NCBI GenBank assembly: GCA_030669305.1
Contig: DAOVDU010000009.1
Coordinates: 1 to 42,724, forward strand
Source of the DNA: Candidatus Aminicenantota bacterium
GTDB taxonomy: Bacteria > Acidobacteriota > Aminicenantia > Aminicenantales > Aminicenantaceae
Length of the DNA: 42,724 nt
Reading direction: 5' to 3'
Shown: one piece after another, positions 8,141-15,599 of the stretch
How positions within the stretch are numbered: the first letter of the stretch is position 1
Layout: each line of letters opens with the position of its first letter
Notes under the pieces: generated by a model
What the model was told of the DNA's origin: nothing
The model's input: only the letters and a program-made list of their open reading frames with translations
Databases searched by the model: none
Position numbers and translations under genes: made by a program

Positions 8141-8262
8141 TATGTTTTGTCCGTTAAGTCTGTTCAAACCGTTTGGTCTGTTTTATTTAGTTAACAGTAA
8201 ATTAGATTAAAACAAAAATTTAAAACAATTATGAGCTTTGGGTATTGAGATTTGAGTTGTTT
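8141..8262. repeat. Intergenic unit repeats between coaE and the first PilZ gene
   Basis: Two runs are seen. At 8149-8180 GTCCGTTAAGTCTGTT is followed by a second GTCTGTT. At 8230-8262 degenerate TTTGAG/ATTGAG units (GAGCTTTGGGTATTGAG, then ATTTGAGTTGTTTTA) match the run at 341-370 next to copy 1 of family A, and its reverse complement near 30774. No gene is seen in the gap. Confidence 0.45.
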
Positions 8263-8672
8263 TATTTTTCTTCGTCTTCTGTGATGAATTCGAATTTTTT
8301 ACTGAACCGGAGAGCTATACCTTGTTTTTTGCCTTTTTGTATGGGTTTCTCTAGACGGACGGTGAGTCCTCCGAGAGAAAGTTTTACTTTTTTGCCCTCG
8401 GTTAATTTATCAGGGACCTCGATAACCAGATTGAGTTTTGAACCAACTGTGACACCCGAGTCAAGACAAAAATATGCTCCTCCTGAACTAATATTCTGGA
8501 GAATTGTTTCCTCTTTGAACTTTTTTCCTCTGGAAATCTTTCCTTCGACAAGGACTGAAAGAGGCAGCTCGAAGCGCCATTCTTCCCGTCGGTTGAACTT
8601 AGTGTTGGATTGAGATTTTTCTTTTATGGCAATTTTCTTGGGGGGTTTTTTTGAAGATGATGTATTTGTCAT
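8262..8672 (-). CDS. PilZ-domain protein (intact c-di-GMP motif)
   Basis: A 136-aa single-domain protein with a Ser/Lys-rich N-terminal extension (residues 1-25) and a PilZ domain (27-130). Both c-di-GMP contacts are present: RxxxR (R29-R33 in RREEWR) and NxSxxG (N60-S62-G65 in NISSGG). It should therefore bind c-di-GMP and act as a small cytoplasmic adaptor. The ATG has the SD AAGAGGTAATT. It is 27 bp downstream of the LuxR-type regulator and similar to two more degenerate PilZ-like genes upstream, which suggests local duplication. Confidence 0.88.
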   Translation of the reverse strand: MTNTSSSKKPPKKIAIKEKSQSNTKFNRREEWRFELPLSVLVEGKISRGKKFKEETILQNISSGGAYFCLDSGVTVGSKLNLVIEVPDKLTEGKKVKLSLGGLTVRLEKPIQKGKKQGIALRFSKKFEFITEDEEK

Positions 8673-8699
8673 AATTACCTCTTGAATAACTTTGACAGA

Positions 8700-9389
8700 T
8701 TAAAACAGAGCAGAATTAATGGCATACAGAGCGAGCTGGAGTCTGCTGTGGGTATCAAGCTTGGCATATATGCTTTTTATATGGGATCTTACAGTGTTTT
8801 TGCTGATAAACATTGCTTCAGCAATTTCATCATTACTCTTTCCTTGTCCGATGAGTCTTAGAACTTGAAATTCTGTAGGGGTAAGTTGGTCGAGAGTCTT
8901 TTCTTTAAGATCTCGGCCCACAACAGAAATTATCCGGTCCATTATGCTGCTCATCTTGTCTCGGGGCAGCCAGATTTCCCCTTTATGAACGATATGAATG
9001 GCGTCTGCTAATTGATTTGAAGGATCATTTAGATCAAAGTATCCTCTTACACCTGTGTTCATAAGGCCGACAATTTCTTCATGAGAAGGAATATTGCCTA
9101 AAAGAATCAGTTGAAATTTTGCTTGCTCCTTTGAGATCTCCCGGATTGCTTTACAGATTTCCTGAATGTTTGGTAAAGGCTCTGATTTTGTCAACAAAAC
9201 AATGTGAGGGCAAAGTTTCTTTATCGATTCTAGAAAAGATTCGATTGTGCTTTTTTCGATATTGATTACTTCAATATCTAAAGCTGGTTCTAATGCTTTT
9301 AAAATTCCTGAGAGGATTAGATCTGATGTACAGTAGACAAGAATCTTGATGTTTTTTTCATCTAAACTCTGGGATTTCATTTTGTTCAT
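8700..9389 (-). CDS. NarL/LuxR-type response regulator with a degenerate receiver
   Basis: The C-terminal LuxR HTH is clear (about residues 160-229: LTPTEFQVLRLIGQGKSNDE, IAEAMFISKNTVRSHIKSIY). The N-terminal domain (13-130) has the receiver pattern, but the phospho-acceptor Asp is Thr67 (PHIVLLT where PDVVLLD is expected), the N-terminal acidic pair is replaced by YCTS, and the conserved Lys is missing (GYFDLND). It is probably not activated by ordinary Asp phosphorylation. Flanking PilZ genes suggest a link to c-di-GMP signalling. A consensus promoter lies upstream. There is no clear SD; the second ATG, three codons in, is an alternative start. Confidence 0.87.
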   Translation of the reverse strand: MNKMKSQSLDEKNIKILVYCTSDLILSGILKALEPALDIEVINIEKSTIESFLESIKKLCPHIVLLTKSEPLPNIQEICKAIREISKEQAKFQLILLGNIPSHEEIVGLMNTGVRGYFDLNDPSNQLADAIHIVHKGEIWLPRDKMSSIMDRIISVVGRDLKEKTLDQLTPTEFQVLRLIGQGKSNDEIAEAMFISKNTVRSHIKSIYAKLDTHSRLQLALYAINSALF

Positions 9390-9455
9390 TGCTGTTGCTT
9401 TCTTTTTACCCCTTTTTAAATCTATAAGTTTCCATTTATCTCTATATTTAGGAAT

Positions 9456-9484
9456 ATCTTATAAAATCAAAAATTTGTTGTCAA
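9456..9484 (-). promoter_or_regulatory. Sigma-70-type promoter for the LuxR-type regulator
   Basis: On the minus strand TTGACA (9484-9479), 17 bp, TAAGAT (9461-9456) precede the ATG at 9389 by about 66 bases. The leader contains AAGGGGTAA (9414-9406), close to the GGGGTGA motif found upstream of neighbouring PilZ-like genes. Confidence 0.6.
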
Positions 9485-9517
9485 GGGAAAGTAATAGAAA
9501 GAGAAAGAATTATGGAG

Positions 9518-9901
9518 TCATGTTTTTATGGAAGAAGGTTGTATTTTATAAGCTTTATCTAATTGTATTGAAACAAGCTGACCATTTTTGTTTTTTACAT
9601 CTGCTTGAACAATGCTTACTTTTCCTGAAACCAGAAGCTTAAGATGGTTTTCAAGAATGAGGGTTTTAGGTATTTCCAGACATACATTCAACTGGGAACC
9701 GATTATCACTTTAGATTTTAGCAAGAAAGCAACGTGTTGAGAGCTTATGGAAGTAATTTCAGTCTGCTCTTCGAATTCATCTCCTCCAGTATTGACTCCT
9801 TTTACCATAGTTGGAAGAGACATTTCAAAGCAGCGTTCTCGCTTTATAACTTTGGTAGTCTCTTGAGTGTAGGGTTTGTACAAAGTTCGTGTTAAACTCA
9901 T
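9518..9901 (-). CDS. Degenerate PilZ-like protein
   Basis: About 127 aa. Its layout matches the intact PilZ neighbour: a basic start (VIKRERCFEMSLPTMVKG), then SISSQHVAFLL where NISSGGAYFCL is expected, then GSQLNVCLEIP and the final beta strands (VSIQLDKAYKI). The second Arg of RxxxR, the leading Asn and the last Gly are lost, so c-di-GMP binding is doubtful. It may have become a protein-protein partner. The ATG at 9901 is used; a TTG at 9940 would add 13 residues, and neither has a good SD. It lies 128 bp upstream of the LuxR-type gene. Confidence 0.7.
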   Translation of the reverse strand: MSLTRTLYKPYTQETTKVIKRERCFEMSLPTMVKGVNTGGDEFEEQTEITSISSQHVAFLLKSKVIIGSQLNVCLEIPKTLILENHLKLLVSGKVSIVQADVKNKNGQLVSIQLDKAYKIQPSSIKT

Positions 9902-10084
9902 TTTAGACTGAATTGTGCCAGATGCTGGACTTTTAATCAATCGCTTTTATAGATGAATCATGGGGTGATTTTTTTTCATTCTTTATCATCGGAAAAGGTT
10001 AAATTGGTGACTAATTGCTTATTGAGATTTTTTTTATTTTTGATGGTTTTAACTTTTTTTCTCAGGCTTCTAGACTAATATTTC

Positions 10085-10444
10085 TCACCCGTCGGCTCTA
10101 ATAATGTATTTATTCTCAAATCTGATAGATACACGATGTCTAGAGTTTTGATCTTCAGGGGCTTCTATAAAAACCACTTTTCCTTTGATGATGAGTTTTA
10201 GAGCTTTTTCCTTTGTGAGATTTGGAGGAAGGTCGATGATGATTTTTAATTCGCTGCCTACTGGGACTGAATTTTTCAACCAGAAGGATGAGCCGTTGTG
10301 GCTTATATAAGACAGGGTGGTTTTTTCATTGAACCCTTTTCCAAATACGTCTGTCCCTTCTACTAAAGTGTAAAGAGGAAGATTGAATCCTTTCTCTTTC
10401 TTCTTAAGATTGTTGAGATCTTCAATAGAGCTTTTCTTCACCAT
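10085..10444 (-). CDS. Degenerate PilZ-like protein
   Basis: About 119 aa and paralogous to the two PilZ-type proteins downstream (FNLPLYTLVEGTDVFGKGF, YISHNGSSFWLKNSVPVGSE, VSIRFENKY). The RxxxR motif is replaced by Lys/Glu (KKKEKG) and the NxSxxG by YISHNG, so the c-di-GMP site looks eroded. The open frame can start at GTG 10486, but the ATG at 10444 follows AAGGAAAAGGAAGC, a strong SD, and is chosen. An array of CACCCCTT motifs lies just upstream, suggesting specific control. It is the first gene of the leftward set ending in coaE. Confidence 0.72.
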   Translation of the reverse strand: MVKKSSIEDLNNLKKKEKGFNLPLYTLVEGTDVFGKGFNEKTTLSYISHNGSSFWLKNSVPVGSELKIIIDLPPNLTKEKALKLIIKGKVVFIEAPEDQNSRHRVSIRFENKYIIRADG

Positions 10445-10505
10445 GCTTGCTTCCTTTTCCTTATTATGGCGAGAGTAAGATGTCACATTTTTTTTACTGG
10501 GTCAA

Positions 10506-10560
10506 TCACCCCTTTGGATGAAATAAGGGGTGAATTTTTTACAATGGTTTTTCACCCCTT
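10506..10560. promoter_or_regulatory. Three CACCCCTT motifs (operator-like array)
   Basis: TCACCCCTT (10506-10514), its inverted copy AAGGGGTGA (10525-10533) and TCACCCCTT again (10552-10560) lie between a PilZ-like gene and proS. The first pair forms a 9-bp perfect inverted repeat followed by a T run on the plus strand, so a weak terminator is an alternative reading. ATGGGGTGA recurs at 9960-9968 upstream of the next PilZ-like gene. Confidence 0.45.
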
Positions 10561-10651
10561 CATTTTTTCCCAATTCATGCTTAAATCCCAAACTGAATAA
10601 TAATTATAAGTCAATAGCTTTTCTAATTATTGAAATGGTTAGTGCCATTTC

Positions 10652-10680
10652 TTGACAAAGAAAAAGGCAAAATATAGAAT
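10652..10680 (+). promoter_or_regulatory. Sigma-70-type promoter for proS
   Basis: TTGACA (10652-10657), 17 bp, TAGAAT (10675-10680): near-perfect consensus. The expected start near 10687 leaves a leader of about 23 bases carrying GGAG before the TTG start codon. Confidence 0.75.
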
Positions 10681-10709
10681 GTCCGAAAGTCTAATCCACG
10701 GAGTGAGAA

Positions 10710-12164
10710 TTGAATAAAGATGAGAGATTAGTCAAGCAAATAATTCCTAAAAGCGTAGATTTTTCCAGGTGGTATACGGAGATTATTCGAAAAGCAGAAC
10801 TGGCTGATTATGCACCGATAAGAGGGATGATGGTTATAAGGCCTTATGGGTTTGCTATATGGGAAAACATAAGTTATCTTCTCGATAAAAGAATAAAAGA
10901 ATCTGGGCACTCGAATGCATATTTTCCTCTATTTATTCCTGAAAGTTATCTTCAGAAAGAGACCGAGCATTTAGAAGGATTTTCTCCGGAAGTGGCTTGG
11001 GTGACTCATGGCGGAAAGGAAGAACTTGAAGAAAAGTTGGCTGTGCGTCCCACTTCAGAAGCCATCATAGGCAATATGTATTCCAAGTGGATTAAATCTT
11101 GGAGAGATTTACCTGTTTTAATAAACCAATGGGCTAATATCATCCGCTGGGAAAAAGTAACGAGGCCTTTTTTGAGGACAACTGAGTTTTTGTGGCAAGA
11201 AGGTCATACAGCTCATGAAACATATGAGGAGGCCCAGGAAGAAACATTGATGATTCTTTCTATGTATAAGGAGTTCGTTGAATCTGAACTTGCTATACCG
11301 GTTATATCAGGAAAAAAGACGGAAAGAGAAAAATTTGCAGGGGCTTTAGAAACCTACGCCATCGAGGCATTGATGTCAGATGGAAAATCCCTTCAGATGG
11401 GAACGTCTCACAATTTAGGGCAACATTTTTCAAAGGTTTTCAACATCCGGTTTGAAGATAGAGACCAAAAACTTCAGTATGTCTGGCAGAGTTCGTGGGG
11501 AATGTCCACTCGTCTTATAGGTGCTTTGATTATGTCTCATGGTGATGATTCTGGTTTAATATTTCCTCCTAGGATTGCTCCTATTCAGGTGGTGATTATC
11601 CCAATTTCTGTAGGAAACTGGAAGGAAAATGTTCTCCCTGTAGCTCAGAATATCGAGAGTGAACTGAAATACATTGGAGTGAGAGTGAATCTTGATGCAA
11701 GAGAAGAATTCACTCCTGGCTGGAAGTTTTCTGAATGGGAAATGCGGGGAGTTCCTTTAAGGTTAGAAATTGGACCCAGAGATATCAAAGGAAATCACGC
11801 TGTTTCTGTCCGGCGTGATACAATGGATAAAGAAATTATTTCCCTTGATTCTTTGAAGCAAGATGTGGCTGAGATTCTCAAGCGTATCCAGAAGTCCATG
11901 CTGGAAAAAGCATTAAGGTTTCAGCTGGAGAATACGCATGAGGTTCAAAAATTTGAAGATTTTAAATCCGTTTTAGATTCGAAAAAAGGACTGATAAAAG
12001 CTTTTTGGTGCGGTAAACAAGCCTGTGAAGAAAAGATTAAAGATGAGACAATGGGTACAATCCGAGTCATACCGTTCAAGAAGGATAAGGAGAAGGCTGT
12101 TGGGAATTGCCTTTTCTGCGGAGAAAAATCTGATGTCTTGGTCTATTTTGCCAGAGCGTATTAA
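10710..12164 (+). CDS. proS: Prolyl-tRNA synthetase, archaeal/eukaryotic type
   Basis: The 484-aa enzyme charges tRNA-Pro. Class II motif 2 is TRPFLRTTEFLWQEGHTA and motif 3 is GALIMSHGDDSGLIFPPRIA; the short catalytic domain without a YbaK-type insertion, the anticodon-binding domain (about 290-390) and the C-terminal zinc-like domain with Cys pairs (FWCGKQACEEK and NCLFCGEKSD) ending in the conserved YFARAY are features of the archaeal/eukaryotic (Thermus-like) form, not the long E. coli form. The start is TTG with GGAG six bases upstream. A strong promoter lies upstream, and the gene is probably transcribed alone. Confidence 0.96.
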   Translation: MNKDERLVKQIIPKSVDFSRWYTEIIRKAELADYAPIRGMMVIRPYGFAIWENISYLLDKRIKESGHSNAYFPLFIPESYLQKETEHLEGFSPEVAWVTHGGKEELEEKLAVRPTSEAIIGNMYSKWIKSWRDLPVLINQWANIIRWEKVTRPFLRTTEFLWQEGHTAHETYEEAQEETLMILSMYKEFVESELAIPVISGKKTEREKFAGALETYAIEALMSDGKSLQMGTSHNLGQHFSKVFNIRFEDRDQKLQYVWQSSWGMSTRLIGALIMSHGDDSGLIFPPRIAPIQVVIIPISVGNWKENVLPVAQNIESELKYIGVRVNLDAREEFTPGWKFSEWEMRGVPLRLEIGPRDIKGNHAVSVRRDTMDKEIISLDSLKQDVAEILKRIQKSMLEKALRFQLENTHEVQKFEDFKSVLDSKKGLIKAFWCGKQACEEKIKDETMGTIRVIPFKKDKEKAVGNCLFCGEKSDVLVYFARAY

Positions 12165-12201
12165 CAAATTTAAAGACACAGTAACTCAGATAATAATAAA
12201 A

Positions 12202-12300
12202 GCAAGACAAACTAAAGGGCAAGACAACATGCATAGCAAGACAATGCCCTAACGGGCAGGCAAGACAACGCTTTGCTGGCAAGACAAAGAGGCAAGACAA
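12202..12300. repeat. Six GCAAGACAA repeats after proS
   Basis: GCAAGACAA begins at 12202, 12219, 12236, 12260, 12279 and 12292, all in the same orientation with spacings of 17, 17, 24, 19 and 13 bp. Between copies three and four is the small inverted repeat TGCCCTAACGGGCA (12245-12258). Single copies recur at 13338 and 29059. Spacer lengths vary and the unit is too short for a CRISPR. Together with the next element it fills the 506-bp proS-pcm gap; no gene was found there. Confidence 0.8.
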
Positions 12301-12317
12301 ATAATATATGGGAAAAG

Positions 12318-12455
12318 GAACTGTTAGACTGTTGATCGGTTAGTCTGTTAGTCAGTTAATCAGTTAGTCAGTTAATCAGTTAGTCAGTTAAATATTTTAA
12401 TTAAAATAACAGATTAACCGATTAACAGACAAACAGATTAACAGAAATTAGTTTT
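12318..12455. repeat. Family A tandem-unit hairpin, copy 3
   Basis: The left arm (12320-12390) consists of CAGTTAGT/CAGTTAAT units, the AT-rich core matches copy 1 in the same orientation, and the right arm (12407-12443) is identical to that of copy 1 over about 40 bp, including the trailing AACAGAAATTAGTTT. Unlike copies 1 and 2 it lies between two genes in the same direction (proS and pcm), so it is not confined to convergent ends. Confidence 0.85.
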
Positions 12456-12560
12456 GATTTTTTCGGCTTACGGTTTAAGGCTTACGAAATTTGTTTTGTG
12501 ATTTTGATAATTTGAATTTGTTTGGAGTTTGGGGTTTGTGATTTGGAATTTTAGTAATTT
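12456..12560. repeat. Degenerate TTTGG/GGAATTT unit tract
   Basis: After copy 3 come GGCTTACGGTTTAAGGCTTACG and then runs such as GGAGTTTGGGGTTTGTG and ATTTGGAATTTTAG. Comparable text occurs at 19362-19395 and 40898-40935. The rest of the gap to pcm holds only a candidate -10 TATAAT (12593-12598) without a convincing -35. Confidence 0.4.
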
Positions 12561-12670
12561 CCAGGATTTTTTAAAATTTTGTAAAAATAGAGTATAATGT
12601 GATATAAAAAATATTAACTAAACAATAAAGGCAGAGGCCGTAAATAGTAACCATTCATTAGTGATTTAAG

Positions 12671-13303
12671 ATGGCAAAAGATTTTGATAAAGAAAGAGAA
12701 AGAATGGTCAAAACTCAGCTTGTTGGCCGAGGAATAAAAGATAAAAGAGTTCTTGAAGCAATGAAAAAAGTTGCTCGCCATTTGTTTATTCCTGAAAACA
12801 TGAGATCATATGCTTACAATGATGAACCTCTTCCTATTGGAGAAGGACAGACTATTTCACAACCCTATATCGTGGCTTATATGACTGAAGCTCTTCAATT
12901 AAATGGAAGTGAACGAGTTTTGGAGATTGGAACTGGGTCTGGATATCAAACAGCTATTTTGAATGAGATTGTTAAAGAAGTTTTCACTCTGGAACTGATA
13001 GGTTCCCTTTCTGTTAAAGCTCAGGAAGTACTAAAAGAATTAAAATACGTGAATATATTTTTTAAAATAGGAGACGGCACATTGGGATGGAAAGAGCATG
13101 CTCCCTATGATGCTATAATGGTTACTGCTGCTCCAGCTGGAGTACCTAAGGCATTAAAGGAGCAGTTAAAAATGTATGGGAAAATGATTATTCCTATTGG
13201 AGCCACATTTCAGGAATTGGTTCTCGTAATTAGAGAAAAGAAGAAATTTAAGATAAAAAAACTCCTCCCTGTCCGCTTTGTTCCGTTAGTATCGACACAT
13301 TAA
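12671..13303 (+). CDS. pcm: Protein-L-isoaspartate O-methyltransferase
   Basis: PCMT methylates L-isoaspartyl residues from S-adenosylmethionine to start repair of damaged proteins. The 210-aa protein has the family landmarks: MVKTQLVGRGIKDKRVLEAM, the PLPIGEGQTISQPYIVAYM substrate loop, SAM motif I (VLEIGTGSGYQTAIL), the acidic end of strand beta 4 (YDAIMVTAAP) and GKMIIPIG. The C-terminus is regular. The ATG has no strong SD. An ACAA-rich repeat run (13310-13348) follows, and a DUF192 gene comes next in the same direction. Confidence 0.95.
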   Translation: MAKDFDKERERMVKTQLVGRGIKDKRVLEAMKKVARHLFIPENMRSYAYNDEPLPIGEGQTISQPYIVAYMTEALQLNGSERVLEIGTGSGYQTAILNEIVKEVFTLELIGSLSVKAQEVLKELKYVNIFFKIGDGTLGWKEHAPYDAIMVTAAPAGVPKALKEQLKMYGKMIIPIGATFQELVLVIREKKKFKIKKLLPVRFVPLVSTH

Positions 13304-13309
13304 AAATCT

Positions 13310-13348
13310 TGTAAGACAAGCAAGGCAAGCGAGACAGGCAAGACAAGA
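13310..13348. repeat. GCAAGACAA-type repeat run between pcm and the DUF192 gene
   Basis: The segment is a chain of AAGACAAGC, AAGGCAAGC, GAGACAGGC and AAGACAAG units with one exact GCAAGACAA at 13338-13346. It belongs to the family at 12202-12300. Confidence 0.6.
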
Positions 13349-13445
13349 GATAAAAAATGAGCCATAATGTATTTACAAGCGGTTGAAGACAATGATCAAT
13401 TTCATCCTTTTTCTACTAAGAACTATGGGATTTTAAATAGAGAGA

Positions 13446-13895
13446 ATGGCTAACATACTATTAGCTTTAATGACAGTTTTTTCCGTTCTATTCTCGACAG
13501 AGGTCGATCATGAGAGATTTGTACATATTTTCTTCCCCAATGAGGTATCTATCACAGCTGAACTGGCTGTTTCTAATGAAGAAAGAGCACGGGGTCTCAT
13601 GTTTCGTGAGAGAATCGATTCTGACCAAGGAATGCTCTTTGTTTTCGAAGAGGAAGGAATTCATTCCTTCTGGATGAAAAACATGAAGATCTCCCTTGAT
13701 ATTCTTTGGTTAGATCATGAAAAAAGGATTATTCACATTGAAAAGTGTGTGCCACCCTGCAAGGAAATACCTTGCCCTTCCTATTCTTCCTCGATTCCAG
13801 CGATGTATGTCTTGGAGCTAAAAGCCGGCAGTATTGAAAAGAATGGGCTGAAATTGTATGACAGACTAGATTTTGTTCTCTCTGCTGGATTTTAA
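13446..13895 (+). CDS. DUF192 secreted protein
   Basis: A 149-aa protein with a short hydrophobic N-terminus (residues 4-17, probable signal peptide) and a DUF192 domain: ELAVSNEERARGLMFRERI, then GMLFVFEEEG, HSFWMKNMKISLDILWLD, and the C-terminal AMYVLELKAG. Three cysteines in CVPPCKEIPC lie where the family often has a short loop and could form disulfides or bind metal in the periplasm. The family has no established biochemical role. It ends 31 bp before the convergent lpxB stop. Confidence 0.85.
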   Translation: MANILLALMTVFSVLFSTEVDHERFVHIFFPNEVSITAELAVSNEERARGLMFRERIDSDQGMLFVFEEEGIHSFWMKNMKISLDILWLDHEKRIIHIEKCVPPCKEIPCPSYSSSIPAMYVLELKAGSIEKNGLKLYDRLDFVLSAGF

Positions 13896-13925
13896 AGTCG
13901 ATAATCTTGGTTCATAATTTTTAAT

Positions 13926-15062
13926 TTATTCTTTATTTGAAATAAGCCTTTTTAGTTCTTTAGCAGCATTTTGAGAAGCGATTTCTTCTCCAAGGATATC
14001 TTTAATTCTCTTAAAGTGTGTAATCATCTCTGATCTAACAACCTCAGAATAAAGGATTTTTTTTGTTTCCTGAAAAATATTCTCTGGAGAAAAATGCCGT
14101 TGGATCAACTCGGGTATGATTTTTTTCTCAGAGAGTATGTTAACAATGCTGTAATTATTTATTTTAATGAATTTTATTCCAAGATGAAAGGTTAGTGGAG
14201 AGATATGATAAAAAGAAATGAGAGGTGTTTCCAGGAGAGCAGCTTCCAAATTGGCTGTTCCACATGAAGAAAGTGCTACGTCACTGAATGCAATAGCTTC
14301 ATAGCTGTCCTCTGTAAGAACGTTCATGTTCTCAAAGCTGGGGGGGATGAAATTTGAGAGAAAAATTTTATCGATATTTTCTGCTTGAAGTAGAACAAAC
14401 TGGACATTAAATTCTTTTTTGATTTTCTGTAATCCCTTGACTAAGATGGGCATGTGATGTTTTATTTCATTCCTTCTGCTTCCCGGGAGTAGCGAGATTA
14501 GTATTTTTTGAGGGTCAAGTCTGTATTTTAGAAAGAATTCTTCTTTAGAAATAGAAATTCCAACTCTTTCCTTGAGAGGATGCCCGACGTAAACAGCAGG
14601 AATGCCGTTTTCTTTGTAGATATTTTCTTCAAAAGGGAAGATGAGCAGCATCTTTTCAACTGTTTTTTTTATGGTTTTGAGCCTTCCTTTTCTCCATGCC
14701 CATACTGTAGGGCTGATGTAGTAGAGGACTGGAATTGATAGTTTCTTGAGAGTCTTTGCGAGACGAAGGTTAAAATCAGGAGAGTCAATAAGAACAGCTG
14801 CAACAGGTTGTCTCTTTATTGTTTCTTTTTTAATCCGGTTGAAGATTTTTTTTATTCGAGGCAGATGAGAAACAACTTCTGCTATTCCGATAACAGCCAG
14901 ATCTTTTATGGAAAAGAGAAGGCTGACCCCTTCTTCTGCCATGTGTTTTCCTCCGATGCCAAAAAAGTTGGCATGGGGCTGGATCTTTTTAAACTGATGG
15001 ACAAGGTCAGCGCCGTATTTTTCCCCCGAATTTTCACCTGCGATGATCAGGATAGAGTTCAT
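13926..15062 (-). CDS. lpxB: Lipid-A-disaccharide synthase
   Basis: LpxB joins UDP-diacylglucosamine and lipid X into the lipid A disaccharide at the inner membrane surface. The 378-aa protein shows the GT-B family signature: IIAGENSGEKYGADLV at the N-terminus, FFGIGGKHM, VLIDSPDFNLRLAK, YYISPTVWAWRKGRLKTIKK, YVGHPLKE and ISLLPGSRRNEIKHH, then the C-terminal SSCGTANLEAALLETPLISF. Its ATG overlaps the stop of the upstream pseudopilin-like gene by one base (TAATG), which suggests translational coupling. With waaA in the window it supports a lipid-A outer membrane. Confidence 0.96.
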   Translation of the reverse strand: MNSILIIAGENSGEKYGADLVHQFKKIQPHANFFGIGGKHMAEEGVSLLFSIKDLAVIGIAEVVSHLPRIKKIFNRIKKETIKRQPVAAVLIDSPDFNLRLAKTLKKLSIPVLYYISPTVWAWRKGRLKTIKKTVEKMLLIFPFEENIYKENGIPAVYVGHPLKERVGISISKEEFFLKYRLDPQKILISLLPGSRRNEIKHHMPILVKGLQKIKKEFNVQFVLLQAENIDKIFLSNFIPPSFENMNVLTEDSYEAIAFSDVALSSCGTANLEAALLETPLISFYHISPLTFHLGIKFIKINNYSIVNILSEKKIIPELIQRHFSPENIFQETKKILYSEVVRSEMITHFKRIKDILGEEIASQNAAKELKRLISNKE

Positions 15063-15586
15063 TAATCCTTTTCTTCTTGGCCATAATAGATGATCTCGGG
15101 TAAATTTTTAGGGTCCTGCCCATAAAAGAAAAGCCATTTATCATAACTCTCTTGGTCGAGGTAGATTTTTATAGATTTTTTAGTCGAAGAGCTTACTACT
15201 CCAATAATTTGAGGGTTATCAATAGAAGTGAGAGCATTCTGAGGAGCTACCAGGATTTTTTGTGGAGCTCCTTTCTTTTTTGTTGATACTCCTTCTTCGT
15301 GGAGAATGATGTTCCATTCTCCTCTTTTGGTTACAGGGTCTTTATATAGCTTGCGAAGAAAATTTTCCTCTATTAATTCATCAAGGGTTTTGGGAAAGCT
15401 TCCTGGATTTTTTATCTGGTATAATCGAATAGCCTCTACATACTGTTTTCCTCTAAAAATCAGCTCAAGTTCTTTTTCTCGCTGGATTTGAGTCTGCCAG
15501 ACCGGAACAGCAACCATGAGACCTAGAGCCATCACAGAGATAGCAAACAGGAGTATGATTATTGTGTAAGCTTTTTTCTTTCTCAT
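15062..15586 (-). CDS. Pseudopilin-like protein without a prepilin peptidase site
   Basis: The third pilin-like gene of a tandem set. It has one N-terminal helix (AYTIIILLFAISVMALGLMV) followed by a long helix and the pseudopilin-like FPKTLDELIEENFLRKLYKD-PVTKRGEW region, which parallels GspG-type proteins. No GFTLIE cleavage motif is present, so it may not be processed like the other two and may instead stay as a membrane anchor or minor component. The open frame extends to an ATG at 15625 inside the previous gene; the ATG at 15586, 13 bases after that gene's stop, is preferred (174 aa). Confidence 0.7.
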   Translation of the reverse strand: MRKKKAYTIIILLFAISVMALGLMVAVPVWQTQIQREKELELIFRGKQYVEAIRLYQIKNPGSFPKTLDELIEENFLRKLYKDPVTKRGEWNIILHEEGVSTKKKGAPQKILVAPQNALTSIDNPQIIGVVSSSTKKSIKIYLDQESYDKWLFFYGQDPKNLPEIIYYGQEEKD

Positions 15587-15599
15587 GATTGAAAAAAAA

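Noticed and set aside
8138-8167. Extended N-terminus of coaE from TTG 8167
   Set aside because: The extra ten codons consist of intergenic repeat text, and the P-loop protein starts normally at ATG 8137.
12202-12300. Iteron-type replication origin
   Set aside because: GCAAGACAA copies have irregular spacing, no DnaA boxes or replication gene lie near, and proS/pcm are ordinary neighbours.
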